Position numbers and translations under genes: made by a program
From: a virus
Strand: one strand, 5' to 3'
Virus record (IMG/VR): IMGVR_UViG_3300031957_002643
Span: 271,553 to 335,552 of that record
DNA: 64,000 bases
Notes under the pieces: model-generated
Seen by the model: the letters and a program-made list of their open reading frames with translations, nothing else
Databases searched by the model: none
What the model was told of the DNA's origin: nothing
Part shown: positions 42,801 to 50,760 of the stretch, one piece after another
How positions within the stretch are numbered: the first letter of the stretch is position 1
How the letters are laid out: each line of letters begins with the position of its first letter

Positions 42801-45800
42801 ATTCAGATGCACAAGACATTATCACAAACAGAACAATAAGTTATGCCAAAGCACGTTCTGGTGTCGCTGAAAAAGAATGGTATTTGTCCTTCGACAAACA
42901 GACCTTTGCGTTTGATGGTGACAATAATGCCAAGAACGGTTCTGATACCATAACGGCAACGTTGACTCGTTCTAGTGGTCTCTCATCACCAGTATGGACA
43001 ACTGATCCGTCCATCACTCTATCAAATGGAGTGAATGAAGATCAGAAGATCATCACAATTAGTAATTTTGGTACGAATGATACCGTCAATGTAAAGGCTA
43101 GATCAACTCTTGGAACGCCGGTATATTCTACTGATTATAATTACGATTTCTACTCAGATAAGAACGGATGGACATCAGCAGGCGCAGTAACTAATGTTAT
43201 CGATGAGGGCTGGGACATCACAATTGATGATGCTGTGAATTCTAATCAGAACATTTATAAAGATTTTCCTGCTGCAAATTATTTCGATGGTGCGAATTAT
43301 AGATATGCGGTGGTTGATATTGAAATTACGTCTGCTACTGGTGATCAACAAAAACGTCTATACTGGAAGACTTCTGGTCACAGTTATTCCAATTCTTATT
43401 ATGCGGAAGCGAATGTTCAGGATGCAACCCTGACTACACCGGGAAGATACATTCTTATTTTTGATCTTCACAATCCTACTGTTGGTGGATCGGACTTTAG
43501 TGATAATGAAATTCAAGGCCTGCGATTTGACGCATTTGGTGCTGCTGATGCGACCTTTACTATTCATGGGATTTCTCTTGCAACTGATGTCGTCTATTAC
43601 GAAGACAATTTCACTATTTCAAGAATCATAGATGGATCAACGACAATTCAAGTTGTTGCGTCAAACGAATCTCATACATTCAAAGCTAACGAAGAAGGAA
43701 CACTTACCGGAAGCATTTCTGACGGTAACTGTGAGTTCAGTGTTTATCGCGGTTCCGAATTAATCACTTACAGCGCAACGCCAACAAATAATAGATGGCG
43801 GTTTGGAACAATTTCAGTAACAAGCGGAACGGCTACAGTAACCAATTCGACATCAACGATCACGCCAACCGCGTTGAGCACTGATAGCGCAACTGTTGAC
43901 GTTCAAATCATCTATCGTGATCCGAATGGTGATGACACCACCATTACCAGAACGTTGTCTTACGCAAAGGCGCGTCAAGGTATTCTGGCGAGAACTCTGA
44001 AGGTAACCGCATCATCTCTTGTTTTGGAATATGACCAGAATGGATCATTGAAGACACCGGGCGATTACATTGATTTCACCATTGATGGTTTGAATTTGTC
44101 TTCACCATGGACTGTATCGTGTACTGATCAGGATAGCTCAAATCTCACACTGTCACAACAGTCAGCGAATGTGTATCGTTTGACCGGTGCCAATTTTGGT
44201 TCAGCCACAAGAGCTACCTTCACTGCATCCAAGTCAGTAACGATTGATGGAACTCCACAAACGTTTACGGACAGTGTTACTGTTGGTAGAATTCAAGATG
44301 CTGTTTCAAATATTCAAGTCATTCCGACAAATGAATCTCACACCTTCTTTGCCAATGAAGATGGTTATGTTGCAGATTACACTGGTGGATTGAGCACATT
44401 CATTGTGTATCGTGGTCTAGAGCTTATCAATTTCAACTCATCTCCAACAAACAATACTTGGAGATATGGAACGATCACACCAACTGGAATTAGTCATACC
44501 GTTGATGGTGATGAAATTTCTGTTTCAGCTATGACTGCAAACGAAGCTTCTGTTTCGGTTCAAGTCATTTATCGTGATCCGAATGGACAGGACTTCACCT
44601 TCACACAGCAGTTGTCATACGCAAAGGCAATTCAAGGATTTATTGGTGCTGGTGGTGTTTCTATTTTCCAAACCAATCCGACCACCACATTTACGACCGA
44701 TCAGGCTGGCGTTCTTCTCAGTGGATCATATGATGACGGCAATTCTACCTTCTCAGCATATGCAGGTGACGAGGAACTATCGTATAGTACGTTCCCGAAG
44801 GTAAACACGTTCCGTATCACTAATGTGTCTGGAACGAATGTAACCGTAGACAATGGGGAATCGCTTCCGACTGTTGGTATTACTGGTATGTCTTCGGATA
44901 CTGGTAAAATTGAAACAACAATTATTGCATATCCAGCAACCACTAGGGTTTATAACTTCGGATTTGAGAAAGGCTCTCCAAGCACACAAACGCCTAATGG
45001 TCCAACAGGATGGTTGTTCTCAGGCTCAACGGGCAATGTCGGATATATTGCAACCGTTGATCCGAATTCTAATTTCAATTCCACCATTTCTTGGGGCGCG
45101 GTTGATAATAACGATCCGTTTGGAAGTGCCGGTTGGTATCAAGTTGGTAAGAGATTTGGTCTGGTTGATAGTGCAACCTTTATCAAAATTAGTGCCAAAA
45201 TCCGTTCATATAATTTGAATGTTCCCCCAACACTTTCTGTAAACTCAAACGAAAGCTATTTCACAGAATCAGACGTATTTGTCGAGGCAGTATTCAAAGA
45301 TGAAGACAATGTTCAAATCGGCACAACCTATTACTCTAAGACACTTTCACATAAGTTGTATGATGAAGGGCGTGCTGGTGAGGCATTAGGCGGTCAGTGG
45401 TTGATGTTCACAGATACCGTGCCCGTTCCTGCTGGTACTGAAATTATTGAAATCTATCTGGTATCATCAGACGGAAGTAATACTGTCCAGACAAAAGGCT
45501 ACAAAGGCGCAAATGCTGGTAACCTTTATGATGATGTTATTTTTGAATCTGATGCTGGTATCTACGATATCACTCGTGAAATCCCAATCGTTCAGACTAC
45601 AGCATACTCACGCGCAAAAACTGGTGAGAATTCAGTACTTTATTACATCAAGCCAACAAACGGAACAGCAATCAAGAATGGTTCTGGAACGCTCACTGGT
45701 GAACTTAGAAAGGTTGATGGTCCATCTGATACAAAAGTGACATCAGGAGCAATCCGTTTGTATCAGGATGGAGTATTGATTACTTCTCCTACGAATTATG

Positions 45801-47437
45801 AATACAGCTTGAATTCATCAGCCATCAGCGGTTCTACATTACTAGAAGCAAAGAATGGTTCGACTGTTTACGATACCTTGACGCTAGTTGATGTAAATGA
45901 CGGTCTTGGTGGTGGATACATCGAAGCGTCTAATGGTCTAACTCTACAAAGACTAAGCGCTGAAGGAACAACGGTTTCACCGTCATCTACCACGCTGACA
46001 TCAACGTTTTACTCTTCAGGAAGCACATCAAACCCGGATGTTGAAGCATGTTTGATTGAGGGTCGTGTTTCTGGTGGAGAATTCCAACTTAGAAGAGTGA
46101 ATCAAGGCGGTTCAGCAAATGTTACTGTTGCTGCGGTCAGGGATAATGGTTCTTCAGCAACATCAGGAACGTGGTATACGACCACATCATTGACCGTGAC
46201 ATTTACATTCACCGATCCTGTTTCTGGTGGCGTAACTTCAGTTACGGAGACTGTATATGGTGTGTCATCGGGGGTCCGTGGATCGAGACAATTCTACGCA
46301 TCTGGAACATCATGGAGTGATGTAACGGCTGTCGCAGCAATCACTGCACAGGGACTAACGCCAGTTCTTGGTGATGTTGTAACTATTTCAGACAGCGGTG
46401 CTGGTTTCTCACAGACACGCTTCTATGACCCATCAGGCCCATCGTGGATTGTGGTTTCACAGGTTATTGATGGGTCTCTGGTCGTTCAAGGAACGCTTGC
46501 AGCAGATAGGATTGCTGCGGGTACTATCGGTGCAGACAATGTTCTTCTCGGATCATCCAATTTCTCACTCAGTGCGACAAATAGAAGATTGACAGTCAAT
46601 GACGGAAGTGTTGATAGAGTTCGCCTTGGTGGTCTTGGTGGCGGTAATTATGGTATTGAGATTTATGATAACACTGGAACACTGATTCTTGGTTCCGGTG
46701 GAATTAACACTGCATCAAACCCATTCTCTGGTGATGTCGATTGGACTTGGCTAGGAAGTATCCCAAGTGGCGTTTCTGGTGCCGCATTGACTTTGGATGC
46801 ATCAGGACAGTTGGACTTCGGAAATATTATTGGTTCAACCAAACCAGAAAACAATGCTACCAGTTCAAGAGTCTTTAGACAGGCTAATGCTCCTTCAAGC
46901 CCGACCGTGAATGATATCTGGTTCGATACGGACATCAATAAACAGTTCAGATGGAGTGGTTCTAGCTGGCAAGAAATTGGCAACAACTTCACCAATTCAA
47001 ATCAATTGACCGATGGTGCAGGATGGTCAACGACTGCAACATGGGCCAATGTTACTGGCACCGGCAGACCAGAGGACAATGCTACCTTGGGTGCACGTGC
47101 TGGTGTCAATTTGGTTGATCACACTGGATCAAGCGTTTCTACTCTTGGCAATTTTGCTCGTTTGGTTGGAACTCTAACGTCTGGTAATATTTCCACGTAT
47201 ATCAGTAGTGCTGCAATCGGGACAGCATTAATTCAAGATGCAGCAATCACAAATGCACTTATCGCTAATGCAGCAATCGGAACTGCCCAAATTCAAAACC
47301 TTGCTGTTGGTAATGCTCAAATCAGTGACGTGAATGCAGGAAAAATCACTGCTGGAACAATCGATGTCAATGTAAATATTGGTAGCGCGAATATCAAACT
47401 GGATGGCGTGAACAATAGAATATTGATTAGTGACTAA
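33830..47437 (+). CDS. Giant repetitive tail fibre / tail tip protein (4,535 aa)
   Basis: One uninterrupted frame of 13.6 kb. N-terminus (SEGNPSLGIEGTKVTADWLN) is typical of tail-fibre and tip proteins. Residues ~90-430 have repeated 'DGDIWFDTD' turns. From ~residue 920 to 3720, 13 copies of an immunoglobulin-like module with NESHTFxADExG...ISYNATPTNNTxRFGTI alternate with a second module (ARxLRLxxSxQxFxFDxDxxPID). Two carbohydrate-binding-like insertions are seen at ~43130-43600 and ~44950-45560. The C-terminus has gpJ-like GTLAADRIAAGTIGADN and repeated AAIGTAQI turns. Likely the central tail fibre or host-range protein. Read from a late-type promoter; ends in ATG overlap with the next gene. 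Confidence 0.85.
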   Translation: MHRIDSEGNVNNRFSEGNPSLGIEGTKVTADWLNDVQENIAYTIEAAGLTLEKGNSALLANAILTLVGEGGSFSNLTTRIRELNDFYLYGARNVFRQDDEPDEATQGPFFDNDIWIETDQNPEKVWLWNSLTETWVDTTEEAAARGILAKQKQQAIADGLVQIFIQTDTPSGASEGDIWYNKRDDLLFVYENNIWNRVYDEVAKRNIVESVINFAVDSAQGTADSKILTYYQDDAPTGLTALNDGDIWFDTDNNNKPHRYTHPNWVEVRDGRIEDAIDYVILQGAIADGTIFVYFSEDEPDAINQAALTPPNPAPSEGDVWIDITDEGGSPRNDPYLFSSGSWVLQNDPEFRSLLLSFATARSIQDGAVTIYFSPTEPDDTYIPPPRYGDIWFDTDDVTIDDPDAANPSTDPQITVPKWEQYRYDGTNWVLIEDFKLKIVEANLKIEELARASADTALSGQITTATTRIGENEATIQQSLLSINGIAGAYGVRTNVNNEIVGFGFLTDYEREIEFTKTGSLDFNPGDEVFIGADWATKTYSAVIVTVDNVNGTMRVISESGTFATGVTITSRLRLDANATIDAGTVNPTPGTSEFEIIVDKFKVTDGTTSSTPFTISGGVVYVGALDTSTPQVQFIGDFANEPDTTYAINSIYKNTTNGNTYILEYISGSSGPKQWVIFLERGANARTLVLSSDSPGYLFDSNAVSTPSNASITFRVQYQGQSSAIGSGDITVYDKDDVALSPTLSNTNSVDSTVNDSGGTTHSGYYEFDLAYSEFSSSDFPLTVEVDDGTLTDTLGIVRIVGSTAKTLSINPDSFVFLFEDDVATDPQNSSIHFRIQHQSLSTAPTTSELTIEDADSTTYSSTNFTSAGSGSGVTSFELLWSTVSAATFPITVTVTDEGITDVVVIRQLIGGLDAISGFLTNESHLVPADELGNIESGGLDGAIGTFDVYQGISKKNTDVTYSVASSTGCTATISDAADGTAGDYSITAMSANKATAVFQAVIDSVTITKTMSLTKSLAGVSAKGIALFATAQTFEFDGDDQPKDAGASITLTTVRTGLSGITWSAVDENDDPVSLSGTGDDTRTLSIGNFGSSQYVTVTVTKVDGGDTYTDKIRVVRLVEGSSSVQVVLSNEAHTFFADENGDISSGDFDSGNCTISVYRGTAQISYNASPTNNTFRFGTITASAGVTQDGTEVAPEVGISAMTNLFGYLDVPVIYRDNAGTDTTYTRRISYVKSREGEKSRSLQLYGSDQVFRFDGDDDPIDAGQTITVTAFKQNLGTLTFAAEDDSAVDVTADLTGSGDSRTLSITDFGDAEFVRVTASADYTVNGSTETVTDTFTIYRIRGAKAAVSVILTNESHTFFAGPDGNIDNALFDAGNCTIRVFRGAEEISYNGTPTNNTFRFGTIVASSGLTLDGTEIAPTVGLTAMEEDSGTLTVPVIYRDPNGNDETYNRVISYSKAKVGAQARGLSMNATSQVFRFDGEGVAINGADTITFTTLRTLLGTAPTWAAIDDQGGNIALTTVDDDTRRLTITNFGTSQWVRVSAEVTTSIDGNPVTYRDYITVVRLQRGQDAITAIIENETHVFPADEDGVVSDYSTGDTLVRVFLGDTEVSYGVNNEQFRFGTITPTNVQDAELTPPEVGISNMTADTGRLRLPIIYKDASGNDTTVYKEITYTKSRAGVAARNLRLFPSAFVFEFDSDDNAINNSDEITFTAIATNVTGLSFSAVDQTDTPVNLSVVSNVATLAITDFDDAENVTVTVTGTSTVNGSTVNFSDSATIVRLREGGGGASVVLTNESHTFYADEENEVLPSEYAGGNSVIKVYVGTSEISYNATPTNGTWRLGSITETNVTRNGGLSLPTIGISDFEKASNTGSLAINVIYRDNNGNDRTIPRLLTYSKSKAGTDARSLRLIATSQLFNFDTAGQPIDSGDEITFNAVRQFIDGSAVWSAVDDQGGNPSLTPGANGDEKVLTIGDFGTAESVVVSVSATDSYTGETLSDQITIYRLNQGAEGRDGITVIVSNETHTFIADEAGLVDDYSTGNTTISVYNASTQVNYSATKVDNSFRFGTIVANNVTRNNLLSEPILGISTMSDEFGSLTVPVIYTNAQGEDTTFTKVISYTRARAGVNVRNIRLRADSLTFEFDQFGDPIDSNQVITFTSLGTNLPDPTWTITSDGSAVFTSSPDADTRTIDIDDFGTSTEATVKVSATYNSVDYEDEIRVIRLERARDSVSVVGSNENHTFFADEGGTILPGDFAGGNCTFYVYHGLSQISYNATPTNNTWRFGTVVENNVTQTVVGGGTIGVTAMSADSGSLTVPIIYRDKDGVDQTFTRIISYTKARNGRDARWVRLAASEQVMRFNSDDIPVDAGQTIDITVSLNLVDIGDVTVTAEDESQSAITLGGTGANRTLSISNFGASEYVVVEAVANITVEGQAQVITDQITIGRVADGSGVVQALVENEAHTFAADEDGVVDSYAGGNTIIRVYRGSEEISYNGTPTNNTFRFGTIVASSGVTRNTGLSAPNVGVSAMTENFGTLTVPVLYRDPNGNEVTVNKVISYSKSVAGRNARLLRLYGSSQVFRFTSDDVPDNPADEVTLTAISTNLGVPTWTAVDENGTNRDSILTAGANAYEKVITVSDFDPYERIEVTVSATYNATTYTDQFTIYKIREGSSNIVVALTNEAHIFGSDEAGTVADYGSGNSIVNVFRGGDQISYNAGGADNTFLIDNFVVNNSTRNTGLTLPTVGISAMSADEGSLTFDVVYTNAAGVVEPAVTKVISYSKSRAGVNARSLRLLSSAQQFNFDSDNDPIDAGATITFEAVKTYIPEAVTFAAVDQDSGSITLTGSGNTRSLSVTNFGASTYVDVTVSVTSDVVGSSTDFEDTIRIVRIKDGNTGIDGKDSLSIFATNPTTTFALDQNGSMVEAYSVGDTTFEVYLGTTAVSYSGTTTANTWRFGTISGTNVDVYQSGATVGIRDMYANQASIAVQVIYRNSDAQDIITNRTISYAKARSGVAEKEWYLSFDKQTFAFDGDNNAKNGSDTITATLTRSSGLSSPVWTTDPSITLSNGVNEDQKIITISNFGTNDTVNVKARSTLGTPVYSTDYNYDFYSDKNGWTSAGAVTNVIDEGWDITIDDAVNSNQNIYKDFPAANYFDGANYRYAVVDIEITSATGDQQKRLYWKTSGHSYSNSYYAEANVQDATLTTPGRYILIFDLHNPTVGGSDFSDNEIQGLRFDAFGAADATFTIHGISLATDVVYYEDNFTISRIIDGSTTIQVVASNESHTFKANEEGTLTGSISDGNCEFSVYRGSELITYSATPTNNRWRFGTISVTSGTATVTNSTSTITPTALSTDSATVDVQIIYRDPNGDDTTITRTLSYAKARQGILARTLKVTASSLVLEYDQNGSLKTPGDYIDFTIDGLNLSSPWTVSCTDQDSSNLTLSQQSANVYRLTGANFGSATRATFTASKSVTIDGTPQTFTDSVTVGRIQDAVSNIQVIPTNESHTFFANEDGYVADYTGGLSTFIVYRGLELINFNSSPTNNTWRYGTITPTGISHTVDGDEISVSAMTANEASVSVQVIYRDPNGQDFTFTQQLSYAKAIQGFIGAGGVSIFQTNPTTTFTTDQAGVLLSGSYDDGNSTFSAYAGDEELSYSTFPKVNTFRITNVSGTNVTVDNGESLPTVGITGMSSDTGKIETTIIAYPATTRVYNFGFEKGSPSTQTPNGPTGWLFSGSTGNVGYIATVDPNSNFNSTISWGAVDNNDPFGSAGWYQVGKRFGLVDSATFIKISAKIRSYNLNVPPTLSVNSNESYFTESDVFVEAVFKDEDNVQIGTTYYSKTLSHKLYDEGRAGEALGGQWLMFTDTVPVPAGTEIIEIYLVSSDGSNTVQTKGYKGANAGNLYDDVIFESDAGIYDITREIPIVQTTAYSRAKTGENSVLYYIKPTNGTAIKNGSGTLTGELRKVDGPSDTKVTSGAIRLYQDGVLITSPTNYEYSLNSSAISGSTLLEAKNGSTVYDTLTLVDVNDGLGGGYIEASNGLTLQRLSAEGTTVSPSSTTLTSTFYSSGSTSNPDVEACLIEGRVSGGEFQLRRVNQGGSANVTVAAVRDNGSSATSGTWYTTTSLTVTFTFTDPVSGGVTSVTETVYGVSSGVRGSRQFYASGTSWSDVTAVAAITAQGLTPVLGDVVTISDSGAGFSQTRFYDPSGPSWIVVSQVIDGSLVVQGTLAADRIAAGTIGADNVLLGSSNFSLSATNRRLTVNDGSVDRVRLGGLGGGNYGIEIYDNTGTLILGSGGINTASNPFSGDVDWTWLGSIPSGVSGAALTLDASGQLDFGNIIGSTKPENNATSSRVFRQANAPSSPTVNDIWFDTDINKQFRWSGSSWQEIGNNFTNSNQLTDGAGWSTTATWANVTGTGRPEDNATLGARAGVNLVDHTGSSVSTLGNFARLVGTLTSGNISTYISSAAIGTALIQDAAITNALIANAAIGTAQIQNLAVGNAQISDVNAGKITAGTIDVNVNIGSANIKLDGVNNRILISD
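36590..44990 (+). repeat. Tandem coding repeats of about 660 bases in the giant tail gene
   Basis: Thirteen NE(S/A/T)HTF-type modules start near 36590, 37210, 37885, 38560, 39205, 39890, 40535, 41200, 41860, 42535, 43655, 44320 and 44660. Most are spaced ~650-680 bases. The 42535-43655 interval is longer because of an inserted domain, and the last interval is short because the second module is missing. Confidence 0.85.
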
Positions 47438-47892
47438 TGGTAAATCGAGTAACAACAAAATTGAATGATGGGACGTATGGTCTCTTTATTTCGAAGCCCG
47501 GATTTGATGTATTGACTGCTGATCCTATCGATTTGACTTTCGATAGCCGCGAAGATTATTTGGGAGCGATCCACCAAACCGGCACCGCTACTCGTGGGCA
47601 AACTGTCACTTTCCCATCGTTAGGATACATTCCGATGGTGTTCGTGACAATAAGAACAGGATCGGTTACTGCCGAGTCGTTCACGTATAGGGCAAATCCG
47701 GTCACTATGTACAATACATATAATCAAGCGCAAGATACTGGAATGTTGTATTATCCTAAGCAATTGGTGGAACCAATTTATAAAGTTACAACTACACAGT
47801 TAACGTTTGTCAGTGATTATACTTCACAGTTTGATCCATCTGGTGGCTATACTGCATCTTATACTATCCTAAAAACTCCGGGGGCATCATGA
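47437..47892 (+). CDS. Tail fibre-type protein A with shared N-terminal module (151 aa)
   Basis: Starts on the last base of the giant gene's stop codon. N-terminus MVNRVTTKLN...GLFISKPGFDVLTADPIDLTF parallels the next two genes. C-terminal ~95 residues are a short beta domain without known motif. Probably attaches to the tail through the common N-terminal module; inference. Confidence 0.65.
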   Translation: MVNRVTTKLNDGTYGLFISKPGFDVLTADPIDLTFDSREDYLGAIHQTGTATRGQTVTFPSLGYIPMVFVTIRTGSVTAESFTYRANPVTMYNTYNQAQDTGMLYYPKQLVEPIYKVTTTQLTFVSDYTSQFDPSGGYTASYTILKTPGAS

Positions 47893-48263
47893 CCAATCGT
47901 GTAGTTATCGGACAGAAGGGTGCAGAATATGGACTGTGGGTTTCTCCAACGGGCGTTGATGTATTAACGGCACCAGATAGTTCCCTGTTATTTTCCATGA
48001 GCGGTGCGTTGTTGCAGGTACTTCAGAGTGGAACGTTTAGTGTATCTTCAGCATCAGTCAACATACCAATAAGCGCGGACGTTGGAACAGGAAGACCATA
48101 TGCCCGTATTTTTACCCTGATTGCGGGAACTTGGGTTGCGAGTAATGGATTTTTTGAAGCATCAGTGACCAACACAACACTAACTGTCAGTGTCGTTGGT
48201 GGAAATCCAGATAATCTAACATACAATGGAGCATATTTGATTATTTCTCAGGAGGCCGTATGA
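47889..48263 (+). CDS. Tail fibre-type protein B with shared N-terminal module (124 aa)
   Basis: ATGA overlap with protein A. N-terminus MTNRVVIGQKG...LWVSPTGVDVLTAPDSSLLF matches A and C. The short C-terminal beta domain differs. Function beyond the shared module unknown. Confidence 0.65.
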   Translation: MTNRVVIGQKGAEYGLWVSPTGVDVLTAPDSSLLFSMSGALLQVLQSGTFSVSSASVNIPISADVGTGRPYARIFTLIAGTWVASNGFFEASVTNTTLTVSVVGGNPDNLTYNGAYLIISQEAV

Positions 48264-49918
48264 CCAACCGAGTTTTAATTGATGCTAATTCCTTCAAAGT
48301 ATCAAAGGCGGGTTATGATGTATTGACCGCAAATGATTTGCAATTATTGTTTAATAGTGACACTATCAGCTTTAAAAAATTGCAAACCGGAAACCAAGCA
48401 GTCCTATCAGAAAACACATTGAATGTATACTTTACACACTACACATCGCCATATCCTGATCCGGGCACTGTGTATTATCCTTTTTTTGGTTATACCTTTT
48501 TCACAACACCATTAGAAGTGTTCAATACTTCTGGTTATGTTCCTTATGTGTCTGTTCAAAGAAAAGATGGGACGGAAGCGTGGGGCGGTGGATATTATCA
48601 TGAGTATTTGGTCACCGGCTACTGGATACAATACACCAATCCAATCACCGGAGCACCAAATGGTCCACCTCAATTTGTGACGAATACTACACCTACATTT
48701 TATACCAAAGGACTGCATGGATATCCCAGATTATTTGATGGATATTTTGAGAATGGGAATACTGGATTGTATTTGCACTCATGGGAACAGAGTGCACAAA
48801 TGTATTATGCAGCATTCACCGTACCATTATCAGGAACAGGTGGTGGAACACCACCAGCGACAGATATTACGGTGGACGCACTTTCATATTCTAATGTCAT
48901 TTCTGGAACGAGCCAAGCCACTTCCAGTTCACAAAATTTAACGGTGACTCCACAGGAAGGAGTGCCGACATTACGGATGACGGTTTCGCCAGCACCATTA
49001 GCATCTACAAATGTGAGTGCAGTTGTTAATGATACCGCATATACTGTAACCAACGGGACCACTACAGTTGATTTTACAGTAAACCATAATGATACATTAT
49101 CTTTCTTCTTGGAAAATACGGACGAGCAGCCAGACACCACACATTCTATCAGTGTTACTAATTTGAGTGATAATAATGCTGCGGTAACTTCACTATCTAT
49201 GGAGGTCTATAACAATTATGTGCCACCTGCATTCACGTGGACAACGGCATCGAATAATGGATATACTGAAACGGATACGGTTGCAATGCCGACAGTTTCA
49301 GGATCATCGAGAACTTTAAATTTGGACAATGCGGTTTCTGGTGCCGAGTATGTAATGGCGTTTGTAAACGGAATTGCATTTGGTCCCTTCAGGTCAACGA
49401 GTCAAGTTTCATTTACAGCATCAACGGGAGATAGTGTAAAGTTTGGCTTCTATACTGATAACTCTTATACAACAGGTGGAACGGTGGTAGGTGCAGGGGA
49501 TATCAGTTCGGTCTCTATGACTAATTCCAATTTAGTGCCAACAAATATCATCTCTTATAACAATATTTCTAATAATTCTACTAATAATTTTGCATTCGCG
49601 ACCACCACTACGCAATCATTCAATAATATTTCTGGAACTAGGACTTTCAAAGTGATTTTGACCGGTTCCGGTGATGGGATTACTTTAAATTCGTCTGGTG
49701 CGACAAGTGATGGTTCAATTCCGGGCAATACCTCTGGACAGTTGAATTTTACTGCTGACTCAAATGATTCCGTATTGTTCAATGCATCACTCATTGGTAA
49801 TTTTCAGAATTATTTTGGAATTGCAAAGGTATATATTGTGGCAAACGGTTATGATGTATATCTGGACCAGTTCACAATTTCTCTATCAACACAAGGAAGT
49901 GGAGGACCATTAGAATAA
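48260..49918 (+). CDS. Tail fibre-type protein C with shared N-terminal module (552 aa)
   Basis: ATGA overlap with B. N-terminus MTNRVLIDANSFKVSKAGYDVLTANDLQLLF. Residues ~20-200 include Tyr/Pro-rich receptor-binding-like sequence (YTSPYPDPGTVYYPFFGYT). The rest is Thr/Ser/Asn-rich with repeated short beta domains (TTSFTASTGDSVKFGFYT-like). Probably a receptor-binding fibre of the tail tip. Confidence 0.65.
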   Translation: MTNRVLIDANSFKVSKAGYDVLTANDLQLLFNSDTISFKKLQTGNQAVLSENTLNVYFTHYTSPYPDPGTVYYPFFGYTFFTTPLEVFNTSGYVPYVSVQRKDGTEAWGGGYYHEYLVTGYWIQYTNPITGAPNGPPQFVTNTTPTFYTKGLHGYPRLFDGYFENGNTGLYLHSWEQSAQMYYAAFTVPLSGTGGGTPPATDITVDALSYSNVISGTSQATSSSQNLTVTPQEGVPTLRMTVSPAPLASTNVSAVVNDTAYTVTNGTTTVDFTVNHNDTLSFFLENTDEQPDTTHSISVTNLSDNNAAVTSLSMEVYNNYVPPAFTWTTASNNGYTETDTVAMPTVSGSSRTLNLDNAVSGAEYVMAFVNGIAFGPFRSTSQVSFTASTGDSVKFGFYTDNSYTTGGTVVGAGDISSVSMTNSNLVPTNIISYNNISNNSTNNFAFATTTTQSFNNISGTRTFKVILTGSGDGITLNSSGATSDGSIPGNTSGQLNFTADSNDSVLFNASLIGNFQNYFGIAKVYIVANGYDVYLDQFTISLSTQGSGGPLE

Positions 49919-50307
49919 TGTTTATCGTATGTTATGATCCAGAAACAAATATGCCTCTGTTCACTGCCGAACAGAATAAAAATGTGACTCTAGAGTTCTT
50001 CGAAAGCACCGGAGCAACTTGTTTCCTATCCGAGATTGGAGACATTCATGGGAAATACGTAGAAAATGAAACACTGATGGACATACAAGATATTGAAATC
50101 AATAGCAATTTTTCATGTTCTGTAAGCGAAGAATTGGTTATATCCGAAATTCCAAATCCAACTACAGTTTTTGTTGATGGTTCTGAGATCGGAATTGTCA
50201 CTGATGGCACTTTAGAATTTCAAAGTTCAGAACCGGGAATCTATCAAGTCAGATTGGTTAGCAAACCAAAGTATCACGAAAAAACAATAGAGATTGAAGT
50301 ATCATGA
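49918..50307 (+). CDS. Unknown small protein of the fibre operon (129 aa)
   Basis: Starts on the stop of protein C. Beta-rich, with PNPTTVFVDGSEIGIVTDGTL and a YQVRLV strand near the end, resembling a small Ig-like bundle. Likely fibre accessory protein. Overlaps the next gene by four bases. Confidence 0.6.
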   Translation: MFIVCYDPETNMPLFTAEQNKNVTLEFFESTGATCFLSEIGDIHGKYVENETLMDIQDIEINSNFSCSVSEELVISEIPNPTTVFVDGSEIGIVTDGTLEFQSSEPGIYQVRLVSKPKYHEKTIEIEVS

Positions 50308-50690
50308 AGATTAATGTTTCGAAGAATTATAATTACGATGAATTGCGCAAAAGTGCAAAACAAACCATTGATATGATGGCTGAACAATTCAGAGCACAAA
50401 ATGTAGGTGTGTCTGCTGCACAAACGGTGGTATATCAATCCAAATTGGAAGAAGCAAAAAGAGTTTTGGCGGGTGATGATACTGATTGTCCCCTTTTGTC
50501 TGTTGAAGTAGGCATTACAGCACCAACACTTGAAAAGGTTGCTGATCTTGTAATATTAAAGGACGCAGTATGGAAACGCACCGTTGGTCAAATCGAAACG
50601 GTACGATTGTCACGAAAGCGAATGATTGATGCAGCGCCAGATAATGTGTTTGAAATTGAAAAAATCGTAAAAAACACGTCCTTTTCATAA
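50304..50690 (+). CDS. Probable tail-fibre assembly chaperone-like protein (128 aa)
   Basis: Helical. YQSKLEEAKRVLAGDDTDCPLL resembles the helical domain with 'Y..K..EA..(F/V)LA......P.L' at the C-terminus of phage tail-fibre proteins and their chaperones. Last gene of the tail operon, the usual place for a chaperone. Assignment is tentative. Confidence 0.45.
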   Translation: MKINVSKNYNYDELRKSAKQTIDMMAEQFRAQNVGVSAAQTVVYQSKLEEAKRVLAGDDTDCPLLSVEVGITAPTLEKVADLVILKDAVWKRTVGQIETVRLSRKRMIDAAPDNVFEIEKIVKNTSFS

Positions 50691-50727
50691 AAACCGTTTT
50701 ATTTTCAGAAAAACGATCACATAGCGG

Positions 50728-50755
50728 TTGACTGTCAGAAAAAATGTTATATATT
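50728..50755 (+). promoter_or_regulatory. Promoter for the 250-nt RNA
   Basis: TTGACT 50728-50733, spacer 16, TATATT 50750-50755. Confidence 0.7.
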
Positions 50756-50760
50756 GGTTC

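Noticed and set aside
36590-44990. Direct repeats considered as a CRISPR or mobile element array
   Set aside because: The repeats are coding, in frame and ~660 bases long; they are protein modules.
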